Below are positions 21,034 to 29,459 of a stretch of 43,593 bases of DNA, one piece after another. Position numbers and translations under genes: made by a program. Position 1 is the first letter of the stretch. Every line of letters begins with the position of its first letter. The stretch comes from Thiohalobacter sp. (GTDB lineage Bacteria > Pseudomonadota > Gammaproteobacteria > DSM-19610): assembly GCA_026984515.1 (NCBI GenBank), contig JALSRZ010000122.1, positions 1 through 43,593 of the forward strand, given 5' to 3'. The notes below the pieces were generated by a model. It was not told the origin of the DNA and did not search any database. It was given only the letters and a program-made list of their open reading frames with translations.

Positions 21034-21036
21034 CAG

Positions 21037-21582
21037 TCAGCACAACTCGTCTTCAAGGTCCGCTTCCAGTTCCTGCACTTCGTTCTGCAGGCGCATAAAA
21101 TACTGCATCTTCAGCACCAGGGTAAGCGCCGCCCCGATTTCTTCGTCCTCGTCCAGCACCCGCGCGAGTTCCGACTCCAGCGCCCGGTACTGCGCCTGGA
21201 TATCGCGCGCCAGGCGGTCCAGCGCCTGCAGCGGATCGTCCTGGCTGCGAATCGCGCCGAGGGCCTCCCGAAGCTCGATCTGCTGCATCAGGAATTCCGG
21301 GTCCTGATGTGTGGTCTGCTGGTCATCGATGCGGTGCCCGCGCAGTTCCAGCAGGTAACGCCCGCGGCGCAGCGGGTCCCTGAGCACCTGGTACGCCTCG
21401 TTGATGTGCGCGGCCTGCTGCATGGACAGGCGCCGTTCCTGATCACCGGCGCTGGCATAGCGGTCAGGGTGCACCGTGCGCTGCAGTTCCCGGTAACGGG
21501 CATCCAGCTCCGCGCGTTCCAGCGCATATTGCTGCGGCAGGGAAAACAGCTCGAAATAGTTTCTGGTCAGGGTAGACGACAT
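21037..21582 (-). CDS. hscB: Fe-S assembly co-chaperone HscB
   Basis: HscB is the J-domain partner that delivers IscU to HscA and stimulates its ATPase. The 181-residue product has the J domain at about residues 8-75 (NYFELFSLPQQYALE; the HPD motif in RTVHPDRYASAGDQ; QAAHINEAYQVLRDPLRRG). A C-terminal helical IscU-binding domain follows. ATG 21582 (MSSTLTRNYFELF) is the likely start. The 122 bases upstream to iscA hold no gene; iscU is not hidden there. Confidence 0.96.
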   Translation of the reverse strand: MSSTLTRNYFELFSLPQQYALERAELDARYRELQRTVHPDRYASAGDQERRLSMQQAAHINEAYQVLRDPLRRGRYLLELRGHRIDDQQTTHQDPEFLMQQIELREALGAIRSQDDPLQALDRLARDIQAQYRALESELARVLDEDEEIGAALTLVLKMQYFMRLQNEVQELEADLEDELC

Positions 21583-21704
21583 GGATGCCAACTGCTTTTT
21601 TGTCGTTGCCGGTGCCGCGCGGCAGGCTTCATCAGCCGTTCTCCGAATCGAAGGGTTTGCCGTAGCGCCTGGCTTCTCGCAATGACGGGTTAAACGGAGC
21701 GGGA

Positions 21705-22028
21705 CTAGACGTTAAAACTTTCACCGCAGCCGCACGCGTCCTTGACATTCGGGTTATTGAAGATAAAGCCTTCATTCAACCCTTCGCGACCAAAATCCAG
21801 CTCCGTGCCATCAATATAGACCAGGCTCTTCGGATCGACAAAAACCTTCACACCATGATCTTCGAACACCACGTCAGCCGCATCAGCCTCATCGACAAAT
21901 TCCAGCACATACGCCATTCCGGAACAACCGGAGGTGCGCACACCGAAGCGTACGCCGACGCCCTTGCCACGCTTCTCCAGGAAATTCCTGACGTGCTCTG
22001 CCGCGGCCGGTGTAATGGTAATCGCCAT
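21705..22028 (-). CDS. iscA: A-type Fe-S carrier IscA
   Basis: IscA carries Fe-S clusters or iron to target proteins. The 107-residue product has all three conserved cysteines, in [10 protein letters not shown] (about 35) and ACGCGESF (about 99 and 101). ATG 22028 overlaps the iscS stop by one base (TGATG), so the two are translationally coupled. In the usual order iscU stands between iscS and iscA; here there is no room for it. Confidence 0.96.
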   Translation of the reverse strand: MAITITPAAAEHVRNFLEKRGKGVGVRFGVRTSGCSGMAYVLEFVDEADAADVVFEDHGVKVFVDPKSLVYIDGTELDFGREGLNEGFIFNNPNVKDACGCGESFNV

Positions 22029-23248
22029 CAGTGCGCCGCCCACTGTACGGAATTGAGATCGATACCTTCCTTGTACATATCCCACAGCGGTGACAGATCA
22101 CGCAGCTTGTCGATCTTGCCCAGCACCAGCTGGATGGTGTAGTCGATCTCTTCTTCCGTGGTAAAGCGCCCGATGGTAAAGCGTATGGAACTGTGTGCCA
22201 GCTCGTCATTGCGGCCCAGTGCACGCAGCACATAGGAGGGCTCCAGGCTGGCACTGGTACAGGCCGAACCGGACGACACCGCGAGATCTTTCAGCGCCAT
22301 GATCAGACTCTCGCCTTCCACGTAGTTAAAGCTGATGTTCAGGTTGCCCGGAATGCGATGCTCCAGGTCACCGTTGATATAGACTTCCTCGATATCCTGA
22401 AAGCCTTCAAGCAGGCGCTTACGCAAGGTCAGGATGCGTTCGTTATCCGCGGCCATTTCCTCTTTGGCAAGACGGAACGCTTCGCCCATGCCGACGATCT
22501 GGTGCGTCGGCAGGGTACCGGAACGCAAGCCGCGCTCGTGCCCGCCACCGTGCATCTGCGCTTCCAGGCGCACGCGCGGTTTACGCTGCACGTACAGGGC
22601 GCCGATCCCCTTGGGGCCATAGATCTTGTGCGCGGAAAACGACATCAGGTCGACCTTCAGCTGCTGCAGGTCGATCTCCACCTTGCCGGCACTCTGCGCG
22701 GCGTCCACATGAAAAATAATCTTGCGATCACGACAGATCTCGCCGATCGCACCGATGTCCTGGATAACGCCGATTTCATTGTTGACGTGCATGACACTGA
22801 CCAGCACGGTGTCATCCCGCAGGGCAGCGGCAAACTTGTCCAGGTCCAGCAGGCCGCTGGGCTCCGGGTCCAGGTAGGTCACTTCGTACCCTTCCCGCTC
22901 GAGCTGGCGACAGGAATCCAGCACGGCCTTGTGTTCGGTTTTTACCGTAACGATGTGCATGCCTTTCTTTTTGTAGAAGTGTGCCGCGCCCTTCAGGGCA
23001 AGATTGTCCGATTCGGTGGCGCCGCTGGTCCAGATAATCTCTTTGGGGTCGGCATTCACCAGCGCAGCTACATTACGCCGCGCCTCTTCAACAGCTTCGT
23101 CGGCCTGCCAGCCGAACGCATGCGAACGCGATGCCGGGTTACCGAACATGCCCCCGGGTGTCAGGTAGGAGCACATGACCTCCGCCACGCGCGGATCGAC
23201 GGGTGTCGTTGCCGAGTAATCGAGATAGATGGGTGTCTTCACAGTCAT
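22028..23248 (-). CDS. iscS: Cysteine desulfurase IscS
   Basis: IscS takes sulfur from cysteine, using pyridoxal phosphate, and passes it to IscU and, in E. coli, to the tRNA-thiolation relay. The 406-residue product has the PLP lysine in [12 protein letters not shown], the histidine stretch in [13 protein letters not shown], and the persulfide-forming cysteine in [20 protein letters not shown]. The C-terminus [16 protein letters not shown] is the one that binds IscU in E. coli, so the enzyme looks made for an IscU partner. It lies 33 bases after a second desulfurase gene. Confidence 0.97.
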   Translation of the reverse strand: MTVKTPIYLDYSATTPVDPRVAEVMCSYLTPGGMFGNPASRSHAFGWQADEAVEEARRNVAALVNADPKEIIWTSGATESDNLALKGAAHFYKKKGMHIVTVKTEHKAVLDSCRQLEREGYEVTYLDPEPSGLLDLDKFAAALRDDTVLVSVMHVNNEIGVIQDIGAIGEICRDRKIIFHVDAAQSAGKVEIDLQQLKVDLMSFSAHKIYGPKGIGALYVQRKPRVRLEAQMHGGGHERGLRSGTLPTHQIVGMGEAFRLAKEEMAADNERILTLRKRLLEGFQDIEEVYINGDLEHRIPGNLNISFNYVEGESLIMALKDLAVSSGSACTSASLEPSYVLRALGRNDELAHSSIRFTIGRFTTEEEIDYTIQLVLGKIDKLRDLSPLWDMYKEGIDLNSVQWAAH

Positions 23249-23281
23249 AATTCAATACACCTGTTGCAATATGTAAACGCT

Positions 23282-24430
23282 CTACCAGCCGGCCGCCTGG
23301 CCGGCCTTGTGTAGCCATTTGATCTGTTTGTCCAGCACCGCCAGCAGCGCATCGATGTCAGCAATGCTCGTTTCCCTGCCGACACTGATACGGATCGCTC
23401 CGCGCGCCAGCAGTGCGTCCACGCCCATGGCCAGCAGCACGTGACTCGCCTCGTTCCTGCCACTGGCACAGGCCGACCCGCTGGACACTGCGATACCCTC
23501 CCGGTCGAGCTGCATCAGCAGGGTCTCGCCATCGATCCCGGCGACCGCCAGCTGCACGGTATTGGGCAGGCGTTCCGCATGCCCTGCAAACAGGGTGACC
23601 TCCGGGTAACGGGCCAGGCCGCTTTCCAGCCGATCACGCAAGTCGTGTGCATGGCGGGCACGTGGCTCCAGTTCCTCCTTTGCCAGCTCGGCGGCCATTC
23701 CAAAGCCCACGATACCGGCCACGTTCTCCGTACCGGCGCGCAACCCTCGCTCCTGTCCGCCGCCGTAGACCAGCGGCTCGGGTTCCAGCATCTTGTCGAC
23801 AATCAATGCGCCGACCCCTCTGGGCCCGTAAATCTTGTGCGCCGACAGGGTCAGCAGCTGTGCCCCGCTGGATTCGAAGTCCAGCCTGATCTTGCCCGCG
23901 GCCTGCACCGCATCGGTATGAAAAACGGCTCCGGCCGCTCGTGCCTGTTCCGCCAGGACCGCAATATCCTGGATGACACCGGTCTCGTTGTTCGCCATCA
24001 TTACCGATACCAGGCGTGTATCCCTGTGCAGCTTGTCTGCCAGCGCCCGCGTCGTCACCCGGCACTGGTCATCGACCTCGACCAGGTCCAGTTGCCAGCC
24101 CCTGTCCGTCATCGCCCGCGCCGGTTCCAGCACCGACGGGTGCTCGATACGGCTGACCGCAAGCCGTCCCGCTGCCTGCCCGGCGGTTACCGAATGCAGC
24201 GCCAGGTTGTTCGCTTCGCTGCCGCCACCGGTGAAGACCACCTGTGTCGGCTGCACACCAACCAGCGCAGCCACCTGTTCGCGCGCCCGATCCAGCCTGG
24301 CGCGCAGCGCGCGACCGAACTGGTGAGTACTGGACGGGTTGCCCGGCAAGCCCTCCATGCACTCCACCATGGCCGCCAGCACGCGTTCATCCAGTGGTGT
24401 ACTGGCGTTGTAATCCAGGTACCGTTTCAT
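23282..24430 (-). CDS. Second cysteine desulfurase (NifS/IscS family)
   Basis: This 382-residue PLP enzyme is a paralogue of the downstream IscS. It starts KRYLDYNASTPLDERVL, has the PLP lysine in [13 protein letters not shown], and the reactive cysteine in SSGSACASGRNEASHVL. It lacks the long IscS C-terminus that contacts IscU, ending after KQIKWLHKAG. It sits between iscR (18 bases away) and iscS, so it should be under the same control. The role of two desulfurases in one operon (different acceptors, or back-up under stress) cannot be told from sequence. The name nifS would overstate what is known. Confidence 0.93.
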   Translation of the reverse strand: MKRYLDYNASTPLDERVLAAMVECMEGLPGNPSSTHQFGRALRARLDRAREQVAALVGVQPTQVVFTGGGSEANNLALHSVTAGQAAGRLAVSRIEHPSVLEPARAMTDRGWQLDLVEVDDQCRVTTRALADKLHRDTRLVSVMMANNETGVIQDIAVLAEQARAAGAVFHTDAVQAAGKIRLDFESSGAQLLTLSAHKIYGPRGVGALIVDKMLEPEPLVYGGGQERGLRAGTENVAGIVGFGMAAELAKEELEPRARHAHDLRDRLESGLARYPEVTLFAGHAERLPNTVQLAVAGIDGETLLMQLDREGIAVSSGSACASGRNEASHVLLAMGVDALLARGAIRISVGRETSIADIDALLAVLDKQIKWLHKAGQAAGW

Positions 24431-24448
24431 CCAGCACGCCCCGGGAAA

Positions 24449-24937
24449 TCAGACGGGATCAACGGCACTTTCACTGGCTGCAACGCTTACCGCTACAGCC
24501 CGCTCATCCGCTTCATCCCTGGCAGCCTGCCTGGCGAGACCCTGCTCCACCAGCTGACCGACCGAAATATCGCTCAGGAATGTATATACCTGCTCGCTCA
24601 GTTCGGTCCACAAATCGTGCGTCAGACAACGCTGGCCGTGCTGGCAATCGCCTTTCCCGCCACACCGCGTGGCATCGACGCGTTCATCCACCGCGGCCAC
24701 CACCTCCGCAACCGCGATGTCATGTGCAGACCGGCTGAGCGAATAGCCGCCCCCCGGCCCTCGCGTACTGGACACCAGGCCGTGCTTGCGCAGGCGCGTA
24801 AACAATTGTTCCAGGTAGGAAAGTGAAATACCCTGACGCCTGGAAATACCCGCCAGCGTCACCGGGTGATGGTCCGCGTGTAACGCCAGATCCAGCATTG
24901 CCGTTACTGCATAGCGCCCCTTGCTGGTTAATTTCAT
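24449..24937 (-). CDS. iscR: Fe-S cluster-sensing regulator IscR
   Basis: IscR is an Rrf2-family regulator that carries a [2Fe-2S] cluster and, when loaded, represses its own isc operon. The 162-residue product has the winged helix ([49 protein letters not shown]). The ligand block is [19 protein letters not shown], with cysteines spaced six apart and the histidine three after the last, as in E. coli (C92, C98, C104, H107). It heads the cluster, behind a site that resembles its own type 1 binding sequence. Confidence 0.96.
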   Translation of the reverse strand: MKLTSKGRYAVTAMLDLALHADHHPVTLAGISRRQGISLSYLEQLFTRLRKHGLVSSTRGPGGGYSLSRSAHDIAVAEVVAAVDERVDATRCGGKGDCQHGQRCLTHDLWTELSEQVYTFLSDISVGQLVEQGLARQAARDEADERAVAVSVAASESAVDPV

Positions 24938-24983
24938 TCCAACCTGTCCTGACTCAAGTCTCGGAAAACGCGATCAAAATGCC

Positions 24984-25008
24984 ATAACCGAGTAAAACAG
25001 TCAAGAAT
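24984..25008 (-). promoter_or_regulatory. IscR type 1 binding site over the iscR promoter
   Basis: On the minus strand this 25-base stretch fits the E. coli type 1 IscR consensus (as I recall it) at 22 of 25 positions, with core TTGACTGTTTTACTCGG. TTGACT (25004-24999) also serves as a -35 box; the -10 is not clear. The site includes the TGA stop of cysE (25003-25001) and lies about 47 bases before the iscR ATG. It implies negative feedback by cluster-loaded IscR. Confidence 0.65.
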
Positions 25009-25819
25009 TATCCGGGCTGGATTCCAGGGGTTTTTCGGGTTCTTCCCCGGTTTCAATGGGTTCCGTACTGCAGGCGCTTTCCAGCTCACAGGTACCCAGG
25101 TCCGGCATCTGCAAATCGGCCATCTCCGCGCCCAGGCTTTTGAGCCCGCGGCACATGTCTTCCAGGCGTTGGTCCATGATATGAATATGGTCCAGCATAT
25201 TATTAATGGCGTTGGCCACCGGGTCGGGCGCATCCTTGGTGCTGCCGTAGGCATCGAAGCCCATTTTCCTGGCAATCGCGGCCCGGTGCTCGGGCTGCTC
25301 GCCACGCTCGCCACCCACTACGCGCCCCGGCACACCAACCACCGTGGCATCGTCGACGACATCCTTCAACACCACTGCGTTGGACCCGATACGCACATTG
25401 TTGCCGATATGCACCGGCCCCAGCACCTTGGCACCTGCACCTATAACGACATTATTCCCCAGTGTAGGATGGCGCTTCCCCTTGTCCCAGCTGGTACCGC
25501 CCAGCGTGACACCGTGGTACAGCGTGCAGTCATCACCGATCTCGGCGGTTTCACCAATCACTACGCCCATACCGTGATCGATAAAAAAACGCCGCCCGAT
25601 GCGTGCGCCGGGATGTATTTCTATGCCGGTGTACCAGCGTGCAATGTTCGCCAGGATGCGCGCCAGCCAGGGCAGGCCGTTACGCGACAACGCATGACTG
25701 AGACGATGCATCATCAACGCGTGAATGCCGGGATATGTGGTAAGCACTTCAAAGCGCGTGCGCGCCGCCGGATCGCGTTCAAAGACGCAACTTATATCTT
25801 CCTGCAGTCGCTCCCACAT
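25001..25819 (-). CDS. cysE: Serine O-acetyltransferase CysE
   Basis: CysE makes O-acetylserine from serine and acetyl-CoA, the first step of cysteine synthesis. The 272-residue protein starts [19 protein letters not shown] and has the left-handed beta-helix of hexapeptide repeats ([57 protein letters not shown]). The catalytic-site DHG and HGVTLGG segments are present. A long acidic C-terminal tail is typical of the type encoded beside iscR. It stands just before the isc genes, so cysteine supply and cysteine desulfuration are neighbours. Confidence 0.96.
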   Translation of the reverse strand: MWERLQEDISCVFERDPAARTRFEVLTTYPGIHALMMHRLSHALSRNGLPWLARILANIARWYTGIEIHPGARIGRRFFIDHGMGVVIGETAEIGDDCTLYHGVTLGGTSWDKGKRHPTLGNNVVIGAGAKVLGPVHIGNNVRIGSNAVVLKDVVDDATVVGVPGRVVGGERGEQPEHRAAIARKMGFDAYGSTKDAPDPVANAINNMLDHIHIMDQRLEDMCRGLKSLGAEMADLQMPDLGTCELESACSTEPIETGEEPEKPLESSPDNS

Positions 25820-25879
25820 AGGTCACCTGGATTAAAAGCGTTTTTACCCGCTGACACGACACGGCTGTAAACACTGTTT

Positions 25880-25908
25880 ATTATAGGCCGGGCAACGACC
25901 GGCGTAAA
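25880..25908 (-). promoter_or_regulatory. Sigma-70 promoter of cysE
   Basis: On the minus strand TTTACG (25908-25903) and a perfect TATAAT (25885-25880) are 17 bases apart. The start point would be near 25873, about 54 bases before the cysE ATG. The -35 box abuts the 3' end of trmJ. cysE therefore probably has its own promoter, separate from that of iscR. Confidence 0.6.
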
Positions 25909-25909
25909 T

Positions 25910-26620
25910 TCAGCGAGGTTCCCTGCCGGCGGCGGTGAGAATACCGCGCAGGATATTGATCTCGTTCTGGTCCGGCCGCGCCCGGTTAAACAGGCGACGT
26001 AAACGCCGCATCAACTGTCTGGGATTGTCCGGGTCGAGAAACTCCAGTTCCACCAGCGTCTGTTCCAGGTGAGTGTAGAACTGTTCCATCTGCTCCATAC
26101 TGGCGTAATCAACCACAGGCTCATGCGGTTTTTCCACAACGCCGGATGCCAGCCTGAGTTCGTAGGCGATCACCTGCACAGCGGCAGCAATATTCAATGA
26201 CGGATAATCGGCAGCCGTCGGGATCTGTACCAGTTGGTGGCAGCGATCCAGTTCCTCGTTAGTCAGCCCGGTACGTTCCCGACCGAACAGGATCGCCACA
26301 CCGTCGACATCGGTCTGCCGGTGCACCAGTGCTGCACAGGCGCGCGGGTCCAGCAGCGGTACCGGTAGCGTGCGACTGCGGGCGCTTGCACCGATTACCA
26401 GGTCGCAATCTGCAATGGCTTCTTCCAGTGTGCTGAAACAGCCGGCCCTGGCCAGCAGATCGTCGGCCCCGGATGCGCGTGCGGTAGCTTCCGCACTGGG
26501 ATGCTGCTTCGGCTCAACCAGACGCAACGTATCCAGCCCCATGTTTTTCATGGCCCGCGCAGTGGCACCGATATTGCCGGGATGACTGGTGTTAATCAGT
26601 ACGATGCAGGGCTGTTTCAC
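25910..26620 (-). CDS. trmJ: tRNA (cytidine/uridine-2'-O-)-methyltransferase TrmJ
   Basis: TrmJ 2'-O-methylates position 32 in the anticodon loop of several tRNAs, using SAM. The 236-residue product has the SPOUT knotted fold signatures: the N-terminal INTSHPGNIGATARAMKNMG, the middle VAILFGRERTGLTNEELDRC, and ADYPSLNIAAAVQVIAYEL in the knot. A C-terminal helical extension (MEQMEQFYTHLEQTLVELEF) is as in E. coli TrmJ. Presence directly upstream of cysE-iscR is a common arrangement. Confidence 0.95.
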   Translation of the reverse strand: MKQPCIVLINTSHPGNIGATARAMKNMGLDTLRLVEPKQHPSAEATARASGADDLLARAGCFSTLEEAIADCDLVIGASARSRTLPVPLLDPRACAALVHRQTDVDGVAILFGRERTGLTNEELDRCHQLVQIPTAADYPSLNIAAAVQVIAYELRLASGVVEKPHEPVVDYASMEQMEQFYTHLEQTLVELEFLDPDNPRQLMRRLRRLFNRARPDQNEINILRGILTAAGREPR

Positions 26621-26635
26621 AAAGGCGACTCCGGG

Positions 26636-27640
26636 TTACATCCGCTGGAACGGGAACGGCATGGCCGTGGCAATATCCGCCAGCCCGGCCGCCACCATCA
26701 CCAGTCGGTCGAAACCCACCGCCACGCCCGCACAATCGGGCAACCCCGACTGCAACGCAGCCAGCAGCTTTCGGTCGAGCGGCAGCGTGGATTGTCCCGC
26801 CTGCTCGCGGGCCCGGTTTTCGGCCTCAAAACGTTGTCGCTGTTGCCCGGCATCGGCCAGCTCGTGAAAACCATTGGCCAGCTCGACACCCTTCATATAG
26901 AGCTCGAAACGCTCTGCGACCGGGGCCTCTCCTGGCCGGACCTGTGCCAGCGCAGCCTGGCTGGGCGGGTAGTCGTACACAAACACAGGCTGGTCATCAA
27001 GGGCCGGTTCCAGGCAGTGTGTGACCAGCAGGTCGAGCCAGGGGTCCAGTGCGCGCTCATCCATGCCACGCGGCACCGACTCCAGCTGCTGTTCGGCAAA
27101 GCGCCGGAAATCAGCGACCGTATCGGTCCAGGGGTCAAGTCCGGTACCGTCGTGGAACCATTGCCGGTAGCTGATACGCCTTGCCGGACGGTAATCCGAG
27201 TAACCCTCCAGCACAAACGCAAGCAGACGATCCACTTCGTCCATCAGCTCCCGGTGGTCCATGCCCGGCCGGTACCACTCCAGCATCATGAACTCGGGAT
27301 TGTGCCGACCGCCCAGTTCCCCGTTACGGAAAACATGCGCAAGCTGGTAGACCGGCCCGCTGCCTGCTGCGAGCAGGCGCTTCATGAAAAACTCCGGCGA
27401 AGTCTGCAGGTACAGCGACAGGCCATCGGCGCTGCCGGGACCGGTATAGATGCTGGAAAATGATTCGATGGCAGGATCGGTGCTAGCGGCGCGAGACAAC
27501 TGGGGGGTATCGACTTCCAGTACCGCCTGCTGCCGGAAATACGCACGGATGCGCGCCAGCAGATCCGCGCGCAACGCCAGGGTGTCTGCACCGGCACAGG
27601 GCTGCCAGTGCACTGCGCCAGCCGACTCAGTCTTTGGCAC
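26636..27640 (-). CDS. epmA: EF-P lysyltransferase EpmA (GenX/PoxA)
   Basis: EpmA, a class II lysyl-tRNA synthetase paralogue without an anticodon domain, attaches (R)-beta-lysine to Lys34 of EF-P. The product carries class II motifs ([45 protein letters not shown]; the C-terminal motif 3 around [13 protein letters not shown]). The start is uncertain: GTG 27640 overlaps the efp end by 14 bases and gives 334 residues, while GTG 27613 gives 325, the length of the E. coli enzyme. The longer in-frame N-terminus inside efp is not supported. Its substrate gene efp is immediately upstream. Confidence 0.92.
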   Translation of the reverse strand: MPKTESAGAVHWQPCAGADTLALRADLLARIRAYFRQQAVLEVDTPQLSRAASTDPAIESFSSIYTGPGSADGLSLYLQTSPEFFMKRLLAAGSGPVYQLAHVFRNGELGGRHNPEFMMLEWYRPGMDHRELMDEVDRLLAFVLEGYSDYRPARRISYRQWFHDGTGLDPWTDTVADFRRFAEQQLESVPRGMDERALDPWLDLLVTHCLEPALDDQPVFVYDYPPSQAALAQVRPGEAPVAERFELYMKGVELANGFHELADAGQQRQRFEAENRAREQAGQSTLPLDRKLLAALQSGLPDCAGVAVGFDRLVMVAAGLADIATAMPFPFQRM

Positions 27641-28196
27641 GGCCGACGTATTCGCCGGTGCGGGTATCGACCTTGATGGTTTCACCGATATCGATAAACA
27701 GGGGCACGCGCACCACGGCACCGGTCTCCAGGGTAGCGGGCTTGCCGCCACCACCGGAGGTATCGCCGCGCACGCCCGGGTCGGTTTCGGTCACTTTCAG
27801 TGTCACAAAATTGGGCGTAGCGACACTGATCGGTGCGCCATTCCACAGGGTCACTACACAGTTGTCCTGCTCCTTCAGCCACTTGACGGCATCGGCAACG
27901 GCCGTGGCGTCAGCCGGCACCTGCTCATAGCTGACCGGGTCCATGAAATACCAGAATTCACCGTCCGTGTAGAGGTATTGCAGGTCGGTTTCCATTACAT
28001 CGGCCGCTTCCACGGATTCGCCCGATTTAAAGGTCCGTTCGATAACACGCCCGTTTTTCAGGTTGCGGATCTTGACGCGGTTGAACGCCTGCCCCTTGCC
28101 GGGTTTGACAAACTCGTTTTCAATGATCGAGCAGGGGTCGCCATCCAGCATGATTTTCAACCCGCTCTTGAATTCATTGGTGCTATAGGTCGCCAT
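27627..28196 (-). CDS. efp: Translation elongation factor P
   Basis: EF-P rescues ribosomes stalled at polyproline. The 189-residue protein from ATG 28196 ([20 protein letters not shown]) has the KOW-like domain I with the modified loop KPGKGQA, whose lysine is residue 34, so it is the beta-lysylated type. OB domains II and III follow ([40 protein letters not shown]). Both modification enzymes flank it: epmA downstream and epmB divergently upstream. Confidence 0.97.
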   Translation of the reverse strand: MATYSTNEFKSGLKIMLDGDPCSIIENEFVKPGKGQAFNRVKIRNLKNGRVIERTFKSGESVEAADVMETDLQYLYTDGEFWYFMDPVSYEQVPADATAVADAVKWLKEQDNCVVTLWNGAPISVATPNFVTLKVTETDPGVRGDTSGGGGKPATLETGAVVRVPLFIDIGETIKVDTRTGEYVGRAKD

Positions 28197-28238
28197 CGAA
28201 CATCCTTTGTGTTGCAATCCGGAAAAACAGGGACACGT

Positions 28239-29240
28239 ATGATAACCCGAAGCATGCCACTACAACAGCCGCCGGACTGGCAAACACGGCTGGCCCGCGC
28301 CATCACCGACCCGGAGACCCTGCTGCGCGCCCTGCACCTGCCCGCGGACCTGCTGCCCGCCGCCCTGCAGGCCGGCTCCACTTTCCGGCTGCGCGTACCG
28401 CACGGTTTCGTAGCGCGCATGCGCGCGGGGGACCCCGATGACCCGCTGCTGCGCCAGGTCCTGCCACTGGGAGAAGAACTCACGGTCACGCCCGGTTACA
28501 GCAGCGACCCGCTCGCCGAACTGGATGCCATGCCGGCCCCGGGCGTGCTGCACAAATACCGGAAACGCGTGTTGCTGACCACGACCGGCGCCTGCGCCGT
28601 ACACTGCCGCTACTGCTTCCGCCGTCATTATCCCTACGGCAGCGCCAACCCCACACGCGCCTTTGCACAGACGCTGGAATACCTGCAGCAACAGCGCGAC
28701 GTCAATGAAGTCATTCTCAGCGGCGGCGACCCGCTGACCCTGTCTGACCAGCGTCTGGCCGCGCTGGCAACTGCACTGGAGTCGGTCCCGCACCTGCAGC
28801 GCCTGCGCATTCACAGCCGGGTCCCTGTGGTACTGCCGGAGCGCGTTGTCCCGGAACTGCTCGACTGGATGAGCGCCACACGCCTGCAACTTGTACTGGT
28901 GATACACAGCAACCACGGCAACGAAATCGACCCCGCTGTCAGCGCCGCCCTGCAACCACTGCACGCGGCCGGCGTCACCCTGCTCAACCAGTCTGTTTTA
29001 CTGCGCGGGGTGAACGATTGCGCTGCGACACTCGTCGAGCTCAGCGAGCGACTGTTCGCCGCGCACGTGCTGCCGTATTACCTGCACCAGCTGGACCCGG
29101 TGCAGGGCGCTGCGCACTTCGCAGTTGCGGACCACCGGGCCAGGGAGCTGCTGCAGGAAGTACGCAACAGCCTGCCCGGTTACCTGGTACCGCGGCTGGT
29201 GCGAGAACTGGCCGGACAGCCGGCAAAGACTCCTGTTTAG
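28239..29240 (+). CDS. epmB: EF-P beta-lysylation protein EpmB (lysine 2,3-aminomutase type)
   Basis: EpmB is a radical SAM enzyme that turns (S)-alpha-lysine into (R)-beta-lysine, which EpmA then puts on EF-P. The 333-residue product has the radical SAM motif [30 protein letters not shown] and [16 protein letters not shown]-terminal PLP-binding region without the extra domains of true catabolic aminomutases follows. ATG 28239 has AGGGA upstream; a second ATG at 28254 is possible. It is divergent from efp, with 42 bases between the starts, so the two promoters must overlap. Confidence 0.95.
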   Translation: MITRSMPLQQPPDWQTRLARAITDPETLLRALHLPADLLPAALQAGSTFRLRVPHGFVARMRAGDPDDPLLRQVLPLGEELTVTPGYSSDPLAELDAMPAPGVLHKYRKRVLLTTTGACAVHCRYCFRRHYPYGSANPTRAFAQTLEYLQQQRDVNEVILSGGDPLTLSDQRLAALATALESVPHLQRLRIHSRVPVVLPERVVPELLDWMSATRLQLVLVIHSNHGNEIDPAVSAALQPLHAAGVTLLNQSVLLRGVNDCAATLVELSERLFAAHVLPYYLHQLDPVQGAAHFAVADHRARELLQEVRNSLPGYLVPRLVRELAGQPAKTPV

Positions 29241-29377
29241 CCATAAATAACAGCCTCTTACCACGCAGCACCCGAACCCTTTGCGTACACCACCCGGCGC
29301 TTCCGGCAATCCTCCTCTGCGCATGGCCAAAGGACGTCCATTGCACCGATTCAGTTTTAGCGCTGCGGGACGATAGC

Positions 29378-29426
29378 CCCTTCGGGAAGCGGTGAGACGA
29401 CCGGGCAGCGGCAGGGTCGCAACCGC
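29378..29426 (+). promoter_or_regulatory. Possible structured leader RNA of the PilZ-like gene
   Basis: The 219 bases between epmB and the next gene carry no ORF that looks real. Two nested helices can be drawn: GCGGT (29389-29393) with ACCGC (29422-29426), and inside it CGACC (29398-29402) with GGTCG (29415-29419). A small UUCG-type loop (29381-29384) lies just before. The structure ends 33 bases before the ATG. It matches no riboswitch consensus I know; GC-rich DNA gives chance helices easily. Confidence 0.25.
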
Positions 29427-29459
29427 CACAGCCAATAGCAACCAGCGGATACAACGCCC

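Noticed and set aside
21583-21704. A hidden or remnant iscU between iscA and hscB
   Set aside because: Only about 120 bases, and no IscU motif in any frame that I could see.
27450-28238. Upstream extension of the epmB frame to 27450
   Set aside because: It is antisense to efp and epmA; the family N-terminus and AGGGA site place the start at 28239.
29340-29459. Cobalamin or GEMM (c-di-GMP) riboswitch in the PilZ-like gene leader
   Set aside because: Some fragments resemble them (GGGAAGCGGTGAGA), but the conserved cores are absent; kept only as an unspecified structured leader.
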